From Deferribacteres bacterium (lineage in GTDB: Bacteria > Zhuqueibacterota > Zhuqueibacteria > Zhuqueibacterales > Geothermadaptataceae), in the NCBI GenBank assembly GCA_020633655.1, contig JACKDF010000004.1, forward strand, positions 434,001 through 498,000: DNA of 64,000 nucleotides, written 5' to 3'. A program made the translations under genes and the position numbers. Each line of letters begins with the position of its first letter. The stretch's first letter is position 1. Positions 36,180 through 47,092 of this stretch are shown in pieces. The notes below the pieces were generated by a model. It saw only the letters and a list, made by a program, of their open reading frames with translations, had not been told where the DNA came from and did no database searches.

Positions 36180-39100
36180 ATGAAAATGTTCATGAAATCT
36201 TTTGTTTGTTCCCTCGTTGCCGCAGTTTTTCTGTTTGCAGCATCACCCGCAGCCTCTGCCCAGGTTACACCCGAGCAAGTTGAAAAAATCAAACAAGCCC
36301 TGCCTGACAAGCCTGTTAAAAAACCAAAGAAGGATCGCAAACTTCTGATTTTTACCCTGAGCAAAACCTACAAGCACGATTCGATTCCCTTTGCCAGCAC
36401 GGCATTTACTCTCATGAGCGAAAAAACGGGTGCTTTTACAGTGGAATTGAGCAATGATATGGCTGCTTTTGAAAAAGCGAATCTTGCACGCTTTGATGCG
36501 ATTTTATTGAATAATACCACCAGCCTGACATTTGACAATCCAAAATATCGAGAAAATTTACTCGAATTTGTGAAAAACGGGAAAGGATTGATGGGGATCC
36601 ATGCAGCGTCGGATAATTTTTACACCTGGCCAGAGGCTGCGGAACTTATCGGTGGCTATTTTGATGGGCATCCCTGGGTGGGCAATGGCACATGGCAGGT
36701 TAAAGTCGATGAGCCGGGACACGTGTGTAACAAAGGTTTTTCTTCGGCCAGCTTTCGCCTCAGCGATGAAATTTATCGCATAAAGCAGTTCAACCTGCGA
36801 AAAAACAGCCGTGTCATCGTTAGTCTTGATCCGGTAGCTTCGGTTAACATGAAGGCAGAAGGTGTGCGCTCCACAGATAAAGATTTACCGATTTCCTGGC
36901 TACGTGATTATGGCAAAGGCCGTGTATTCTACTGTTCCTTCGGCCACAATCCCGCCATTTATTGGAACAAAGAAATTCTGGCGCATTATCTTGCTGGCCT
37001 TCAATTCGCTTTTGGCGATTTGGAGGCGGAAACAACCCCTGTTCCCTTTAAAATTGGATCAGCTCTGGATTTCGACGAGTTTGATAAAAACCTGGCCTCC
37101 CTCGCAGATTATAAATACGGCCAGAGCCTGGCCGACCATAAGGATATTCGTGAGTTCGTGACATTTGCAAGCCAGGATAAAAAAGTCATGGATGCGGTGG
37201 AAGCGAAACTCATTTCTTTTCTGCAATCCGATGCATCGGTTGACGGTAAGCAGTTGATCTGCCATCTTCTTGCTAGTTTTGGCAGTAAAAAATCTGTGAA
37301 TACCTTAAGTAAAATGCTGTACGATTCGTCTACCGTTGAAATGGCACGTTTCGCCCTTGAGGGGATTCAGGATGCCAGCGCTGGCAATGCTTTGCGCGAA
37401 GCCGCTTTGAAATTGCACGGTGATGCACAAGTGGGTGTGATCAATGCTCTGGGAAACCGCAAGGATGAAAAGGCTGTTTCGGAATTAAGTAAATTGATGA
37501 ACTCGGAAAACATTGCAGTTGCCGATGCCGCGATCACAGCTTTGGGGAAAATTGCCAATGACCAGGCTATTGCAGAGCTTAAAAACGCAAGGCAAAAAAG
37601 TGCTGCTGACAGGAGACCGGCACTTACGTTTTCACTGCTCAATGCCGCCGATCAACTTCTCGCGCAAAAGAAAATCACTGAGGCACATGCTATTTACAAA
37701 CAATTATTTGCTAAGCAGGAAGCACATCCTATCCGCTATGCTGCGCTACGTGGCATTGTGCAATGCAATGTTGATGATACGGGCGCACTGCTTATTGAAG
37801 TACTGCGAAATGATACCCCGGCACTTCGTCAGGGTGTGGCAATGATCGTTCACGATTTGCCTGCTGACCAGGATATTCGTGGTATTGTTGCAGCCTTGCC
37901 GTCGCTTTCTGCAGCCGATCAGGCACGGCTTTTGGGAGTTATGAGCGCCCGTAAAGACGCTGAATTGCTCAAAATGGCACTGCAATTGAGCAAAAGTGAC
38001 GATGCCGCGGTCCGAGAAGCTGCCTTTGAATTGATTGGGAAAATTGGCGATGAAAACACAGTTTCCTATCTTGCTGAAGTCGCAGCGAATAATAAGGACG
38101 ATGCTACAGCAGCACGCAAAGCGCTGGTTGCCCTCAGTGGTGACCAGGTTGATAGTAAAATCGCCAGCCTGTTGCCTGAAGCACAAAAGGAAACCAGACT
38201 GCAATTGATTAATTCTCTTCGCATGCGGCGTGCCTTTGATAAAGACGGCAAAATAGCCGAAATGCTCTTGCAATCAGCTATGGATGAGGATGCTTCCATT
38301 CGTCTTGCTTCTCTTCGCGCATTGCAAAACATCGCAGATGCCCGTCAGGTAGAAACGCTTACCGGATTGCTCCTTAAAACTTCCGATGAAAAGGAACGTT
38401 CCACCCTGGAAACGACTATCGTTGCCGCGGTGCAGAAAAATGGCATTACAGAAGAGAAAAATCAGTCGGCGACAAAAATTGTGATGAATGCCTACACACA
38501 AACAAAGGATTCGGAAACCAGGCAGTCCTGTATGATGGTGTTGGCAAAAATCGGCCATGATTCGTCTCTACCCGTTCTGACCAAAGCAATGTCCGAAAGT
38601 GATGCTGCGCTGAAGACTGCCGCTATTCGTGCTTTAAGCGAGTGGCCAAACGATAAGCCGGTGCAAGCGCTTGAAGGAATAATTCGCGACAGCGATAATG
38701 TGCTCGATCGCAGTTTGGCGATGCGCGGTTATGTCCGAATGTTGGGAGCATCGAGTGAGCGCCCCGAAGAACAAACCGCCGGATTGTTTGAAGAAGCTCT
38801 AAAGCTCGCACGCAATGATAGCGAGAAAAAAATGGTACTTTCCGGATTATCAAATCAAACAAGCTATCAGGCTTTTGTGCTGGCAAAGACCCAATTGGCT
38901 GTGCCTGCGCTTCGCGATGAGGCCGAGATTGCCGTTGTGCAAATTGCCGAGTCCACGCTCGGTGCTCATCCGGAAGAGGTAAAGGCCGTGTTGCAGCAGA
39001 TTCTTGCTGAATCAGAGAATGCGACGCTCAAAGAAGACGCACAGCGGTACATCAATCGCATAGAAAAATTTGAGGGATTCATCACGTTATGGCAGCTTTC

Positions 39101-39551
39101 AGGGCCATACACACACAGCACCGCGGATATTTTTCATTACGAATTCCCACCGGAAAAGGCAGATGGAAACGCTGAATGGACAAATATGACCGAAATTTCC
39201 GACAAGACCACGCCCTGGCTCGTCAATATGACCAATATTTATGGCGGGTCATTCTGCGCCGGATACATGCGTGTCTACGTTTGGTCGGAAAAAGAACGTG
39301 AAGCGCAACTCGAATTGGGCAGCAACGATGGCATTCGAGCATGGCTCAATGACAAGCTGATCCATTCCAACGATGCCTCACGCGGTGTGACACCAGCAGA
39401 TGATGTCGTTAATATCAACTTGAATAAAGGCTGGAACACCCTGATGTTGAAAATCAACCAGACCGGTGGTTCCTGGGGAGCCTGTGCCCGAATCCGTAGT
39501 CTAGAGGGAAGTGAAATCAAGGATTTGAAATACCAGTTGGAAATGAAATAG
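36180..39551 (+). CDS. Secreted ThuA-domain protein with HEAT repeats and C-terminal beta-sandwich
   Basis: 1,123 residues. Signal peptide SFVCSLVAAVFLFAASPAASAQ. Residues ~52-285 are a ThuA (trehalose-utilisation-like, class-I-GATase-fold) domain: LLIFTLSKTYKHDSIP, GLMGIHAASDNFYTWPE, YFDGHPWVGNG, GKGRVFYCSFGHNP. Residues ~330-960 are an array of HEAT/armadillo-like helical repeats (repeating A-x-L-x-x-I/L and DAAVREAAFELIGKIGD units). The last ~110 residues are a jelly-roll with LGSNDGIRAWLND and NLNKGWNTLMLKINQTGGSW, shared with two other proteins here. A large glycan-associated scaffold or keto-sugar-processing protein is plausible; the enzymatic role of ThuA domains is unsettled. Confidence 0.85.
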   Translation: MKMFMKSFVCSLVAAVFLFAASPAASAQVTPEQVEKIKQALPDKPVKKPKKDRKLLIFTLSKTYKHDSIPFASTAFTLMSEKTGAFTVELSNDMAAFEKANLARFDAILLNNTTSLTFDNPKYRENLLEFVKNGKGLMGIHAASDNFYTWPEAAELIGGYFDGHPWVGNGTWQVKVDEPGHVCNKGFSSASFRLSDEIYRIKQFNLRKNSRVIVSLDPVASVNMKAEGVRSTDKDLPISWLRDYGKGRVFYCSFGHNPAIYWNKEILAHYLAGLQFAFGDLEAETTPVPFKIGSALDFDEFDKNLASLADYKYGQSLADHKDIREFVTFASQDKKVMDAVEAKLISFLQSDASVDGKQLICHLLASFGSKKSVNTLSKMLYDSSTVEMARFALEGIQDASAGNALREAALKLHGDAQVGVINALGNRKDEKAVSELSKLMNSENIAVADAAITALGKIANDQAIAELKNARQKSAADRRPALTFSLLNAADQLLAQKKITEAHAIYKQLFAKQEAHPIRYAALRGIVQCNVDDTGALLIEVLRNDTPALRQGVAMIVHDLPADQDIRGIVAALPSLSAADQARLLGVMSARKDAELLKMALQLSKSDDAAVREAAFELIGKIGDENTVSYLAEVAANNKDDATAARKALVALSGDQVDSKIASLLPEAQKETRLQLINSLRMRRAFDKDGKIAEMLLQSAMDEDASIRLASLRALQNIADARQVETLTGLLLKTSDEKERSTLETTIVAAVQKNGITEEKNQSATKIVMNAYTQTKDSETRQSCMMVLAKIGHDSSLPVLTKAMSESDAALKTAAIRALSEWPNDKPVQALEGIIRDSDNVLDRSLAMRGYVRMLGASSERPEEQTAGLFEEALKLARNDSEKKMVLSGLSNQTSYQAFVLAKTQLAVPALRDEAEIAVVQIAESTLGAHPEEVKAVLQQILAESENATLKEDAQRYINRIEKFEGFITLWQLSGPYTHSTADIFHYEFPPEKADGNAEWTNMTEISDKTTPWLVNMTNIYGGSFCAGYMRVYVWSEKEREAQLELGSNDGIRAWLNDKLIHSNDASRGVTPADDVVNINLNKGWNTLMLKINQTGGSWGACARIRSLEGSEIKDLKYQLEMK

Positions 39552-39579
39552 TGTAATTTATTAAAACAGTGGACACACA

Positions 39580-39613
39580 ACGATGGATCAGGGGATATTC
39601 CCTGATCCATCGT
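39580..39613. repeat. REP-like hairpin (GATCAGGGG family)
   Basis: ACGATGGATCAGGG (39580-39593) pairs perfectly with CCCTGATCCATCGT (39600-39613). It lies in the short gap before the Gfo/Idh/MocA gene at 39638 and resembles 29304-29333. Confidence 0.8.
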
Positions 39614-39637
39614 TGAAGTTTACAAGAGGAATTAAAA

Positions 39638-40879
39638 ATGCAAACATTAAAACTCGGTTTTGTCGGTGCTGGCTTTATTGCCAAATTCCATGCGCAGGCT
39701 ATAGCGCAAATCCGTGAGATTGAAATTGTTGGCGTTGTTTCCCAAAAAGGGGGAGATGAATTTGTCAAATTGGTAAAAGAACTCGGCATTGGGGATTGCA
39801 AAATATACGGCAGCATCGCTGATATGGCCAATCATGTTGATGCAATTGCGATTTACACGCCCAATTTTACTAAGGTGGAAATTATTGAAGAAATCGTCGC
39901 TGCGATGAAAGCTGGCGCCCAATTGAAAGGATTGATTTGCGATAAACCCCTTGCTCGTAATATGGCGGAGGCCCGAAAAATTATCAACCTTGTGGAAGAA
40001 GTGAACGTGCCGACAGCCTACTTCGAGAACCAGATTTTTATGAAGGCCATTCGTTCGCAAATGCAGCAACTGGCGCCGCAACAGGAAACGATGGGTCCAC
40101 TCATGCTCACACGTTCCGCCGAAGAACACGGCGGTCCGCACATGCCCTGGTTCTGGGACCCAACGCAGCAGGGTGGCGGTGTGTTGAGCGACATGGGCTG
40201 CCACAGTATCGCTGTGGGTTGGTATGCCTTGACACCGATTGGCAAACCGTTGGATTTTCTGCAGCCAGTTTCTATCTCCTGCGATTGTGCTCTGTTAAAA
40301 TGGGGTCAGCCACACTGGCGGCACGTCTTGAAACAGAAGTTCGGCGTTGATTACAGCAAAACGCCAGCAGAAGATTTTGCCACGGGTATGATCACTTTCA
40401 AGAATCCCGAAAGCGGGCAACTTGTCAAAGCGCAGTTCACCGATTCCTGGATGTTCGAAAAACAAGGTTTGCGCCTGTTTATGGATGGCATGGGCCCGGG
40501 TTATGCTTTTGAAGTCAATACGCTCAGTTCATCCCTGCAGGTGTTTATCGGGGATGCGGCTGCCGAAGCTGTAGCCGATGCCGAAACCGCCCTCGAAAAA
40601 GCGACGGCATCCCGAGGTCTGCTGGCGGTGCAGCCGAATGAAGCCGATCTTTATGGCTACACCGATGAAAACAAAGATGCGGCGCAGAATTTTCTTGCCG
40701 GCCGGGATGGCTTTTTATCCTGGCAGTATGGACTGGAGATCACCAAACTTGTGATGGCGGCTTATATGGCGGATGAAAAAGGCAAAACCATTGATCTTAC
40801 CGATCCGGCAACACTGCAGGAATTGGAAACTTATATTCCACTCATCCAGCAGGGACGAGGTGGCGAGATTCTGTATTAA
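39638..40879 (+). CDS. Cytoplasmic Gfo/Idh/MocA-family oxidoreductase
   Basis: 413 residues, no signal peptide. Rossmann motif LGFVGAGFIAKFHAQAI, then YTPNFTKVEI and the catalytic-lysine motif ICDKPLARNMAEAR. GGVLSDMGCHSIAVGWYAL carries the usual substrate-site Asp/His. AGAGG lies before ATG 39638. Unlike the three Tat-exported paralogues it should act inside the cell, perhaps on a sugar brought in by the nearby carriers. A ~60-residue Ala/Glu-rich helical stretch (AAEAVADAETALEKATAS) is inserted in the C-terminal domain. The substrate is not determinable. Confidence 0.85.
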   Translation: MQTLKLGFVGAGFIAKFHAQAIAQIREIEIVGVVSQKGGDEFVKLVKELGIGDCKIYGSIADMANHVDAIAIYTPNFTKVEIIEEIVAAMKAGAQLKGLICDKPLARNMAEARKIINLVEEVNVPTAYFENQIFMKAIRSQMQQLAPQQETMGPLMLTRSAEEHGGPHMPWFWDPTQQGGGVLSDMGCHSIAVGWYALTPIGKPLDFLQPVSISCDCALLKWGQPHWRHVLKQKFGVDYSKTPAEDFATGMITFKNPESGQLVKAQFTDSWMFEKQGLRLFMDGMGPGYAFEVNTLSSSLQVFIGDAAAEAVADAETALEKATASRGLLAVQPNEADLYGYTDENKDAAQNFLAGRDGFLSWQYGLEITKLVMAAYMADEKGKTIDLTDPATLQELETYIPLIQQGRGGEILY

Positions 40880-40992
40880 AAAATGATTGAATCTTTTGCA
40901 CTATGATTTTCTTCAATTTTTTCTCAAAATAAATGAGAAATAGAGAACTAGAGAGAGTTAAGATTTAAATTGTGAATGCAGTACTCTAAACG

Positions 40993-41132
40993 GTCATGCC
41001 GGTTTGCGTTTTTTGCAATACCGGCATCTCCCGGTATCATCCTGCTCAGTGGGGATTGAAAAGCGAATCAAGCTGTGGGGTATCCTTGTGGGATTCCGGT
41101 CTTCTGCTGAGAAGCGCAGAAACCGGAATGAC
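40993..41132. repeat. Composite REP element (CCGGAATGAC family)
   Basis: GTCATGCCGGTTT (40993-41005) and AAACCGGAATGAC (41120-41132) are the outer ends, with internal CCGGTATTGCAAAA-type and TTCTGCTGAGAAGCGCAGAA hairpins. It occupies the 40880-41192 gap; nothing else is evident there. Confidence 0.85.
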
Positions 41133-41192
41133 GCGTTCGATACCTCACGATTTTCAACTTGACAAACAGCTATTTTTACTAAGTATAGATGG

Positions 41193-42068
41193 ATGATTAA
41201 TCCTACAATGATGAAAAAAAATAAGTCAGTCTGTCTGCTGTGTTTTTCCATGATCCTCAGTTGCACATCAGAAAAATCACCGCCGATTCACGAAATCCTC
41301 AAAACTTTCCGTAACCCCGCTTCAAATGAAATCCTGATTGCTGCACACCGTGCTGTTCATTTAACCTATCCTGAGAATTCACTTGCCGCCATCCAGCACG
41401 CTATGGACATGGGAGTCGCGATCATAGAAATCGATGTCCGGCAAACAGCAGATGGTGTACTCGTGCTCATGCACGATAAAACGATCGACCGCACATCAAC
41501 CGGCCACGGCCGTATCGATTCGCTGCTGTGGAATGATGTGCAACAAATTACACTGAAAACCGGATCGGCGGACAGTGGCAAGCTGTTCATTCCATCTCTC
41601 GAGCAAGCGCTCTTACTTGGCAAAAACCACCTGATGTTCGATCTCGATGTGAAGTCGGCAGCACTGCCTGATCTTGTCTCCCTCATTCAAAAAACTGGCA
41701 CGCAACGGCAAGTCATGTGCTTCAATCACAATTTTGCGGTCCTCGACACGCTTCTCATGCTTGATCCGTCTTTACTTGTATTACCACGTGCGGAGACCGT
41801 TAAAGAATTGCAGGAAATTCTTAGTCGATTTAGCACACCTGTCATTCAGATCAACGACAGCATTTTTACAGCTGCCGTTGATTCGTTGATTAAAGCAACT
41901 GGTGCCAATGTGTGGGTAAACTCCCTTGGAAAGTTCGACCGTCTGGCACGAAAGGACAGTGTTGCAGAAGCTTATTCTCAATTCGTCAGAGGTAATGCGG
42001 ATGTCGTCCAGACGGATAATCCAGACTTGTGGCTTGAATTCATACGTGATCAAAATGCGAAACGTTAG
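41193..42068 (+). CDS. Glycerophosphodiester phosphodiesterase lipoprotein
   Basis: 291 residues; the start may instead be the Met pair at 41208/41211, since no clear ribosome site decides. A short signal ends in ILSC (lipobox), so it is exported and lipid-anchored. GDPD motifs: IAAHRAVHLTYPENSLAA (catalytic His and Glu-Asn), AIIEIDVRQTADGVLVLMHD (Glu-Asp metal ligands and second His), then FDLDVK. The C-terminal QTDNPDLWLEFI is also typical. It hydrolyses glycerophosphodiesters such as glycerophosphoethanolamine to glycerol-3-phosphate and an alcohol. The gene is intact, unlike most of its downstream neighbours. Confidence 0.88.
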   Translation: MINPTMMKKNKSVCLLCFSMILSCTSEKSPPIHEILKTFRNPASNEILIAAHRAVHLTYPENSLAAIQHAMDMGVAIIEIDVRQTADGVLVLMHDKTIDRTSTGHGRIDSLLWNDVQQITLKTGSADSGKLFIPSLEQALLLGKNHLMFDLDVKSAALPDLVSLIQKTGTQRQVMCFNHNFAVLDTLLMLDPSLLVLPRAETVKELQEILSRFSTPVIQINDSIFTAAVDSLIKATGANVWVNSLGKFDRLARKDSVAEAYSQFVRGNADVVQTDNPDLWLEFIRDQNAKR

Positions 42069-42083
42069 TAATCGGAGAAGCTT

Positions 42084-44011
42084 GTGTCTTTCCATCTGAA
42101 GCTGTTTTTTTTATGTTTGCCTGTGCTGTTGAACATGTCACAGGCGCAAATTCGCACAGTCCCGCGTTTACCAGAAAACGGATTTGCCGAGCGCATTCGT
42201 TCAGCTGTCGATTCTGTATGGATTGTTGATACCCACGAACATCTAGAGGTGGAAGAAGCGCGTATAAGTCGTGCTGCAGACCTGGATTTCACCCACCTGT
42301 TTCGTCATTACGCCCTGGAAGACCTGACTTCCGCAAGCAATTCTTATGATATTATTGGTGTTATATTCGGTTCTGACTTTTCGGAGCAGGAACGTTGGCA
42401 GTTGTTCGAGCCCTATTTTAGTGCCATGCGAAGCACTGGGTATGGACGGGTTCCACTTATTGTGGCGAATGATCTTTATGGCATTTCCGATATCACTACC
42501 ACCACTTACGAAGAATTGTCTCAGCAAATTCGGCAAGTGAGCAAACCGGGTTTGTATCGTGATATCTTGAAAAAAAAGGCGCGCATTGAACTCTCCATTC
42601 AGGATGGAGGACACCAGCAATTCGATCCACAACTTTTTCATCATGTGGAGCGTTTTGATGATTTTATCATGCTATCCTCCGCGAGCGCTGTGGAACTTAT
42701 CGCACAACGCACGGGCGTTTCAATTCAGAATTTGGATGATTATCTCGATGCACTGCGTCATGCTGTCATTTCCGGTGTTGAGAGAAAAATGGTCGGTATT
42801 AAATCCGCGCTGGCTTACAACCGCACTTTGGCCTATGGCAATTGTGAACCGGAACAAGCTCAGCAGCTATTTGCAGAATTGCTCAGTGGAAAAATCTCTC
42901 CTTTGATGCATTAAAATCCCTGCAGGATTTTGTCATGCACCGGCTTGTGGATCTTGCAGAAGAATTCGATCTGCCCATGCAGATTCACACGGGTTTGCAG
43001 GCAGGTAACGGCAATATCATCACCAATTCCAATCCGACGCATTTGACCCAGCTCATCATGAGCCACCCGCGTGTTGATTTCTGCCTTTTTCATGGCGGTT
43101 ATCCTTATGGTGGCGAACTGGCTGTGCTCGCAAAGAATTTTCCTAATGTCTACATCGACATGTGCTGGAGCGCCATCATTTCGCCGTCTTACAGTAAACG
43201 CTATTTGCATGAATGGATCGAGACCGTGCCGGCCAACAAAATTTTGGCATTCGGAGGTGACTACAGCGTTGTTGAACTCGTATACGCCCATTCTGTGATG
43301 GCAAAGGCGTATCGTTGCAGAAGTGCTGATTGAAAAAGTGGAAAGTGGATATTTAACAGAAAAGGAAGGCATTGCGGTTGCAAACCGTATTTTGCGCCAG
43401 AATGCGCTGGAAGTTTTTCACCTGCAAGGCCAGACACGGAAACCCGATAGTCTTGCGGTTCTGCAACGATCAGGAAACCTTCAGCAATGGTGGCAGATTC
43501 ATCGATCCACAGAAGGATTTATTCGCAATTGGATGGTGATTGGCCCTTTTGAATTCGGCAGTGGACTCAATGATGTATTGCCACCCGAGAGAAAATTTGA
43601 TCCAAGCTCGAAATTCACAGGTCGGGGCGAAGATGTAACCTGGCAGAAGATTGTTACCGGAGAATCCGGCGAATTGAATTTTTATCAATTTTCCAGAAGA
43701 ATGTTAAAATAAAACAAGGCGATTTGACCGGAATGGCCTATGCTTTGGCTGAGTTCAAAAGTGCGAAGGAAAAGGATATCAAACTTTTCCTCGGCAGCAA
43801 CGACGGAGCAAAAATCTGGCTCAACGACGAGGTGATTTATAATCGGCACCTGGGCCGTCGTGCTTTTGCCGACAACGAGTTTTTGGATATACACGTGAAA
43901 AAAGGTTGGAACCGGTTGCTTGTCAAAGTGGAAAATCTCGGTGCCAGTTGGGGTTTGTACGTGCGTTTGATCGATCCGGATGCTGAGATTGAGATGAGAG
44001 AATTTAAATAA
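42084..44011 (+). pseudogene. Secreted amidohydrolase-2-like protein with C-terminal beta-sandwich, broken by three frameshifts
   Basis: Likely start GTG 42084 behind CGGAGAAG, with a signal peptide ending MSQAQ. VDTHEHLEV and later MQIHTGLQAGNG, FCLFHGGYPYGG and LAFGGDYSV follow a TIM-barrel amidohydrolase (metal His-x-His). The frame breaks near 42895-42902 (to frame continuing DALKSLQDFVMHRLV), near 43303-43312 (to VAEVLIEKVESGYL) and near 43690 (to FQKNVKIKQGDLTG). The ~640-residue reconstructed product ends in a jelly-roll with LGSNDGAKIWLND. Each break is a single-base indel and no in-frame substitution to a stop was seen, so consensus sequencing error is as likely as true decay. Confidence 0.75.
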
Positions 44012-44016
44012 CCGAT

Positions 44017-44071
44017 CGCACTGGGGATATCCCTGGTGTGAATATTGGATCAGTGATAGTCCCCTGATCCA
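44017..44071. repeat. REP-like hairpins (GATCAGGGG family, imperfect)
   Basis: An imperfect CACTGGGGATATCCCTGGTG palindrome (44019-44038) is followed by TGGATCAG (44046-44053) pairing with CTGATCCA (44064-44071). It lies just before the rhamnosidase-like gene and may have displaced its native start region. Confidence 0.65.
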
Positions 44072-44082
44072 TCACTTCAAAA

Positions 44083-47000
44083 ATGACTGAAGCATTTTGC
44101 ATCGAAAAAGTAATCAACATATTCTGGCTGAAGCGTTTTATTTGTCAAAGTATAGCTTTTTTTAGTACATCCGCCATGGCGCAAACTCCTGATTGGCGTA
44201 CGCTCCGAAGTGAATTTAGCTCGCCACCGGTGGATTGCCGGCCACACACGCGCTGGTGGTGGCCGTTTGCGGTGACAAAAGAGGAGATCACCCGAGAACT
44301 CGAGGAAATGCACGCGCACGGGATTGGTGGCGTGGAGCAGATTACCATGGGACAATTTTACGAAAAAGGCACTGTGCCGTTCATGTCCGATGCTTTCATC
44401 GATCTGCTCAAGCATATGGTTTATGAAGCCAAACGCCTGGGTATGGAAGTGTCGATAAATTTTGGTGGTCCGGGTTGGATTATCGGTGGCGAGTGGGTGC
44501 CGGAAAACGAGCGCAGCAAAGACATTGTGCCAACATCGATGCTGATCAGTGGCCCAAAGACCATAAATGAGAAGTTACCCGGCTCATTAACAAAAACACA
44601 GCGCTCCTGGGAGAAATATACACCGCAATTATCCGGTGAAGAAAAATTGCTTGCCGTCGTCGCAGGCAAATTTGTAAACGGCCAAATCGTTGAAGAATCC
44701 CTGGTCAATTTAACAGCAAATGTAAATTCCGGTATTTTGCGATGGTCGATGCCTGAAGGGCAGTGGCAAATTATGGCGTTTTGGCTGAAAAGCAATCCGG
44801 GAGAAGCGGTTGACCATTTCAGTGAAAAGGCCATGCAACACTATTGTGATGATTTTGGTGGCAAACTTTATCAAGCTTTCGGCGACGAATTTGGCAAGAC
44901 CGTGGAATCGATGTTTGTTGACAGTTTCGAACTGCCAAATTCGGCGTCCGGGAATCTACTGGAGTGATAACCTGCTTGAGAAATTTCAGGCTTTTAAGGG
45001 CTACGATATCACAAAATACTTACCGGCGCTGTGGTGGCAAATCGACAATATTTCGCCGAAAATACGTTATGATGTCAACGAATTCCTGCATCATCAGGGC
45101 CTGTCGGCTTTCTTCAAAACTTTTCTTTCCTGGTGCGAACAGCATAATGTGAAAGGGCGCATTCAACCGTACGGTTTTCGACAGACAATATTGAAGCTGC
45201 CGGATTCACCCACATTCCAGAAATGGAAATTACAGCCGGTGAAAAGGACCAGCATCCCTGGTTCGATACACGTATCGGACCGAAGAAAATATGTCGCTTC
45301 TGGTGCGCACATTTATGGCCGCGAGGTGATTTCGACTGAAGCATTTACATTTATCCACTGGGAACGCTACCGTGCAACGCTGGAAGAACTCAAAATCGCC
45401 AGCGATGGCTACCTGCGCAGCGGAGCGACAAAATTTTATAATCATGGTTATAGTTACAGTCCGGAACCTGATATCGCTCCTTCACGGACAATTGGTTTTG
45501 CCGCTGTGCTCAACCATCAGAACGTCTGGTGGAAATATTATCCACTACTTGCAAACTATGTGGCGCGCTGTTCCTATATTCTGCGTCAGGGCGAATTTGC
45601 ACCGGATATCGCTATTTACTCGCCATTGGCGAACCAATGGACGAAAGATGCACTCAACGCCCGTAAGTGGACACGGGGATTCGATTGGGGAGAGCTCGGT
45701 GATTTGCTGCTGGCGAACGGATATGATTTCGATCTGCTCAATGATGATGCACTGCAAAACTTTGCAGAAATTGAGGATGGCGCAATCGCCATTCGCGCCA
45801 TGCGATATAAAGTTTTGCTGCTACCGAATATTGAATCCATCCCATTAGAGACCTTAAAATTTATTGAAAAATATGCGCGCGAAGGGGGGACAGTCATTGC
45901 GCTTGACCGGCTGCCTGCTTTTTCTGTGGGGTTGCAGAATTATCAGCAAAATGATATCCAGGTTCAGAAAATCGTGAATGACCTTTTTAATGAGAATGGA
46001 GAACAGCACTTCGGTAGAGGCAAAACCTGGTTTATAAGAAAAGTCATTCACCGGCCTATCTGGTGGGATCAATACGCCAGTATCTTTGATCCATTTCTCA
46101 ATACACTTCGTGAAATAGTTCAACCAGATTTCTCCATCGATTTTGCTCAACAAGACATGCGTAAAAATAACGGCCTGGCTTTTTACCATCGCAAACTGCA
46201 AGGTAGTGATGTCTATTTCGTCGCTAATATTCAGGATGGTGCAGTGGATATGCCGGTTACATTTCGTACGATGAATCCGCGCATCGAGAAATGGAATCCT
46301 TTCACCGGCGACATTGAAAATGTGCACCATTTTAAGGTTGCGGCTACAGGAACGGAAATACCGGTTCGTTTGCTTCCTTATGAATCCATGATTTTTGTTT
46401 TCCATCCCGGTACAAGTGAAATGCATGTGACCCGGAGCGAGTTTCAATCTATAAAAAGTGTGCGAAAAAGCATGATTACCGCTTTAGCTGACCGAAATGG
46501 TTTACACAAAATATCACTCCAAAAAAATGGTGAAACGACGAAATTCAGCTCTCAAATTGAGGGGATTCCAGCTCCCTTGAATATTTCCGGAAAATGGCAT
46601 TTACGACTCGAAAACAATGTACAACCTGTTCTTGAAAAAGAACTCGACGAGTTGATTTCATGGACTACAGATTCGACGTTGCAGCATTTTAGTGGGACAG
46701 GCACCTATGAAATTGCTTTTCATCTGCCGGAAAGCTATCTCAAAGCGGATCTGCAACTTATTCTTGATTTGGGCAAAGTGTGGAACATCGCTGAAATTTT
46801 TATCAACGACCAAGCGGTGGCAACCCGGTGGATGCGTGGACAAACTTTTGATGTAACCAACGTTGTGCATGGCGGGCAAAATAAATTGACCGTTTTGGTG
46901 ACGAACACCCTGATAAATCGTGTTGCTGCACTGACAGCGCTCACTGATGTACCGCCGGAAGTTGCAATACAATTCGGCCAAGGGACTGTCACGAGCATTC

Positions 47001-47092
47001 CACGAGAATTTGGTTTTCAACCTTTGCCCGCCTCAGGACTTTTGGGGCCGGTGAAAATAATTGTTTTGAAAAAAGTGGAGATTAAAATATGA
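44083..47092 (+). pseudogene. GH106-like alpha-L-rhamnosidase, broken by frameshifts
   Basis: A secreted ~1,000-residue glycosidase. The signal-like region ends STSAMAQ; CRPHTRWWWPFAVTKEEITR opens the GH106-type catalytic region, followed by GWIIGGEWVP, GRIQPYG, ASGAHIYGREVISTEAFTF and a C-terminal jelly-roll (ISGKWHLRLE, SGTGTYEIAFHLP, VWNIAEIFINDQ). The frame is lost near 44945 (FELPNSASG to IYWSDNLLEKF). It slips again near 45182 and is restored near 45285; the shifted part reads DNIEAAGFTHIPEMEITAGE, as expected for the family. All are single-base events. It would remove terminal rhamnose. Stop overlaps the next start (ATGA). Confidence 0.78.

Noticed and set aside
27421..44080. Palindromes at 27456, 29304, 39580 and 44017 as simple transcription terminators
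   Set aside because: They lack T-runs and share sequence families between loci, so dispersed REP-type repeats explain them better, though a termination side effect is possible.
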